DNA of 9,153 bases from Bryobacteraceae bacterium (GTDB lineage: Bacteria; Acidobacteriota; Terriglobia; Bryobacterales; Bryobacteraceae), in assembly GCA_030039005.1 (NCBI GenBank), contig JASHQT010000478.1, positions 1-9,153 on the forward strand, read 5' to 3'. Shown one piece after another: positions 7,804-9,153 of this stretch. Position numbers and translations under genes: made by a program. A model generated the notes under the pieces. That model was given only the letters and a program-made list of their open reading frames with translations, was not told the DNA's origin and did no database searches. Position 1 is the stretch's first letter; each line of letters opens with the position of its first letter.

Positions 7804-8481
7804 ATGCGAATTCTGGCGATATTGCTGATCTGCGGCGCGTGCGGTTGGGCGCAAAACCGCGATTTTCTGACGGCGGATGAGGTCGACCGGGTGCGCGACG
7901 CGCAGGAGCCGAACCTGCGGCTGAAGCTGTACATCGAGTTCGCGCGCGAGCGGTTGGCGCTGTTGCAGCAATACCTGGCCAAGGACAAACCGGGCCGCTC
8001 GGCGCTGATTCACGATGCGCTCGAAGACTACGGGCACATCATCGAAGCCATCGATACGGTTTCCGACGATGCGCTGGTGCGCCACGTGCCGATCGACGTG
8101 GGCATGAAGGAAGTGGCGTCGGCCGAGGGCGAAATGCTGACCACGCTGCAGAAAATCGAGGATTCCGCGCCTAAGGATCTGGCGCGCTACGAATTCGTTT
8201 TGAAGAACGCCATCGACACGACATCCGACAGCAAGGAGCTTTCCGAGGAAGATCTGCACACGCGCTCCGGCGCGCTGGCGGCGGAGGAAAAGAAAGACAA
8301 GCAGGAGCGCAAAGCGCTGGCGAACAGTGAAGATAAGAAAGCGCAGAAGACCCCGGAAGACAAGCCGGGCGTGATCAAAGCCGGCGACAACAAGGCTCCC
8401 ACGTTGCTGAAGCCGGGCGAGAAGCTTCCGGACGATGATCAGAATCTGAACCCGAACCAGAACCAGAATCGGAATCAGTAG
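7804..8481 (+). CDS. Secreted protein of unknown function with a charged, Asn/Gln-rich tail
   Basis: 225 residues, no domain I can name. The N-terminus MRILAILLICGACGWAQ is a signal peptide, probably cut after Ala16. The cysteines do not fit a clean lipobox, so a lipoprotein is less likely. Residues 18-135 form a helical, folded-looking region with the recognisable stretch D-F-L-T-A-D-E-V-D-R-V-R-D-A-Q-E-P and then A-L-I-H-D-A-L-E-D-Y-G-H-I-I-E-A-I-D. From about 145 the chain becomes low-complexity: Lys/Glu/Asp-rich to about 210, then D-D-D-Q-N-L-N-P-N-Q-N-Q-N-R-N-Q at the end. It starts 12 bp after the previous gene, with AGAGG about nine bases before the ATG. It is the last gene of the cluster. 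Exported and probably periplasmic or envelope-associated; function unknown. Confidence 0.82.
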   Translation: MRILAILLICGACGWAQNRDFLTADEVDRVRDAQEPNLRLKLYIEFARERLALLQQYLAKDKPGRSALIHDALEDYGHIIEAIDTVSDDALVRHVPIDVGMKEVASAEGEMLTTLQKIEDSAPKDLARYEFVLKNAIDTTSDSKELSEEDLHTRSGALAAEEKKDKQERKALANSEDKKAQKTPEDKPGVIKAGDNKAPTLLKPGEKLPDDDQNLNPNQNQNRNQ

Positions 8482-8582
8482 CTGTTTGACGGGAAGGCAC
8501 CGCCGCGTTTCGACACAATCCGACGATACAACGGCAAACGTGGCCGGTCGATCTTGCTTGGTTTCGGCAAAGCTGTTCGCCG

Positions 8583-8638
8583 CGGGCTAAGTCTTTTTGT
8601 TAGTCCTGAATACCGACGGATTGGATCAGCTTAGCCCG
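8583..8638. terminator. Inverted repeats between convergent genes, possible bidirectional terminator
   Basis: CGGGCTAAG (8583-8591) is perfectly complementary to CTTAGCCCG (8630-8638), with 38 bases between. The same left arm can instead pair with TTAGTCC (8600-8606; 7 bp with one wobble), leaving a loop that contains TTTTT. The two folds exclude each other. The site is midway between two genes pointing at each other, where a shared terminator is expected. There is no T-run directly after a stem, so it is not a textbook intrinsic terminator. Nothing else is visible in the rest of 8482-8652. Confidence 0.35.
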
Positions 8639-8652
8639 GACGTGACCGAGCG

Positions 8653-9153
8653 TTACGCTGTCCGCATGGCTTCGGTTTTATCCGCGCCGGCGATGGCGGC
8701 TTGGGCGGCGGCTAATCTGGCTATCGGCACGCGATAGGGCGAGCAGGAAACGTAATCCATGCCAACGCGATAGCAGAACTCGACAGAATTCGGGTCGCCG
8801 CCGTGTTCGCCGCAGATTCCGATCTCGAGATTGCGGTTGGTGGTGCGGCCGAGTTTAACGGCCTGCTCGATCAGCTTGCCGACGCCTTCCTGATCTATGG
8901 TCTGGAACGGATCGGCCTTGAAGATTTTGAGCTCTTCGTATTTTTTCGAGAACTTGGTGTAATCGTCGCGCGACATGCCGAGCGTGGTCTGTGTGAGGTC
9001 GTTGGTGCCGAAGCTGAAGAACTCGGCGACTTCGGCGATCTGGTCGGCGGTGAGTGCGCCGCGCGGGATTTCGATCATGGTGCCGATCATGTACTTCAGA
9101 TTTTTCATGCCGGCTTTCTCGAGAACTTCCTTGGCCACGCGTTCGACGATCTC
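8653..9153 (-). CDS. ppdK: Pyruvate, phosphate dikinase, C-terminal part (cut by the window edge)
   Basis: The last 166 residues of PPDK, which interconverts pyruvate + ATP + phosphate and phosphoenolpyruvate + AMP + PPi. This is the PEP/pyruvate-binding barrel. Key residues are present: Glu in M-I-E-I-P-R, Asn-Asp in [10 protein letters not shown], and the catalytic Cys in I-C-G-E-H-G-G-D-P. Their spacing (23 residues Glu to Asn, 62 Asp to Cys) equals that of Glu745, Asn768, Asp769 and Cys831 in the Clostridium symbiosum enzyme as I recall its numbering. PEP synthase and PTS enzyme I share the fold, but the [19 protein letters not shown] ending is PPDK-like. The frame runs open off the right edge; the GTG at 9138 is internal, not a start. 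The gene ends in TAA, 171 bp from the convergent operon. Confidence 0.95.
   Translation of the reverse strand, partial: EIVERVAKEVLEKAGMKNLKYMIGTMIEIPRGALTADQIAEVAEFFSFGTNDLTQTTLGMSRDDYTKFSKKYEELKIFKADPFQTIDQEGVGKLIEQAVKLGRTTNRNLEIGICGEHGGDPNSVEFCYRVGMDYVSCSPYRVPIARLAAAQAAIAGADKTEAMRTA

Noticed and set aside
7324..8259. Minus-strand frame of 311 codons opposite the two small secreted-protein genes
   Set aside because: The plus-strand genes have signal peptides, ribosome sites and coupled junctions; the antisense frame has none of these.
8653..9138. ppdK fragment as a complete 161-residue gene starting at the GTG at 9138
   Set aside because: The frame stays open to the window edge with PPDK-like sequence upstream of that GTG, so it is an internal Val and the gene is simply cut.

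Overview
The window reads as ordinary chromosomal DNA from a GC-rich Gram-negative bacterium. The UvrA variant and a pair of small secreted proteins resemble what I remember from Acidobacteriota (Solibacter/Bryobacter-like soil bacteria). That assignment rests on memory of family look-alikes and is an inference. I see no transposase, integrase, phage gene, CRISPR array, rRNA or tRNA.

Layout, left to right. (1) 10-309, minus: a Phd/YefM-type antitoxin with a 12-bp tandem repeat just upstream of its start that may be its own operator; any partner toxin lies outside the window. (2) 390-2519, minus: a large membrane-bound hybrid sensor histidine kinase (MASE1-like multi-span sensor, HisKA, HATPase, receiver). 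The kinase gene sits between two diverged copies (355-389 and 2561-2595) of a 35-bp stem-loop repeat. (3) 2520-2672: the divergent intergenic region, with the second repeat copy and a possible extended -10 promoter for the rightward genes. (4) 2673-8481, plus: a five-gene cluster with junctions of -23, +7, -4 and +12 bp, almost certainly one operon. It encodes UvrA (nucleotide excision repair), a VIT1/CCC1-family iron/manganese transporter, an exported-looking TPR protein, and two small proteins with signal peptides and no recognised domain. (5) 8482-8652: a short convergent intergenic region with inverted repeats that may act as a bidirectional terminator. (6) 8653 to the right edge, minus: the C-terminal part of pyruvate, phosphate dikinase.

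How the genes may work together: housekeeping DNA repair (UvrA) shares a transcript with removal of Fe/Mn and with three envelope-directed proteins of unknown role. A link between metal or oxidative stress and DNA damage is a reasonable guess, but the sequence does not prove it. The TPR gene and the two small secreted-protein genes are so tightly coupled that they are the best candidates for an undescribed functional unit. No exotic defence or mobile system is visible. The most unusual non-coding features are the repeat pair flanking the histidine kinase, the tandem repeat at the antitoxin start, and a change of G/C strand bias inside uvrA that does not follow gene direction.
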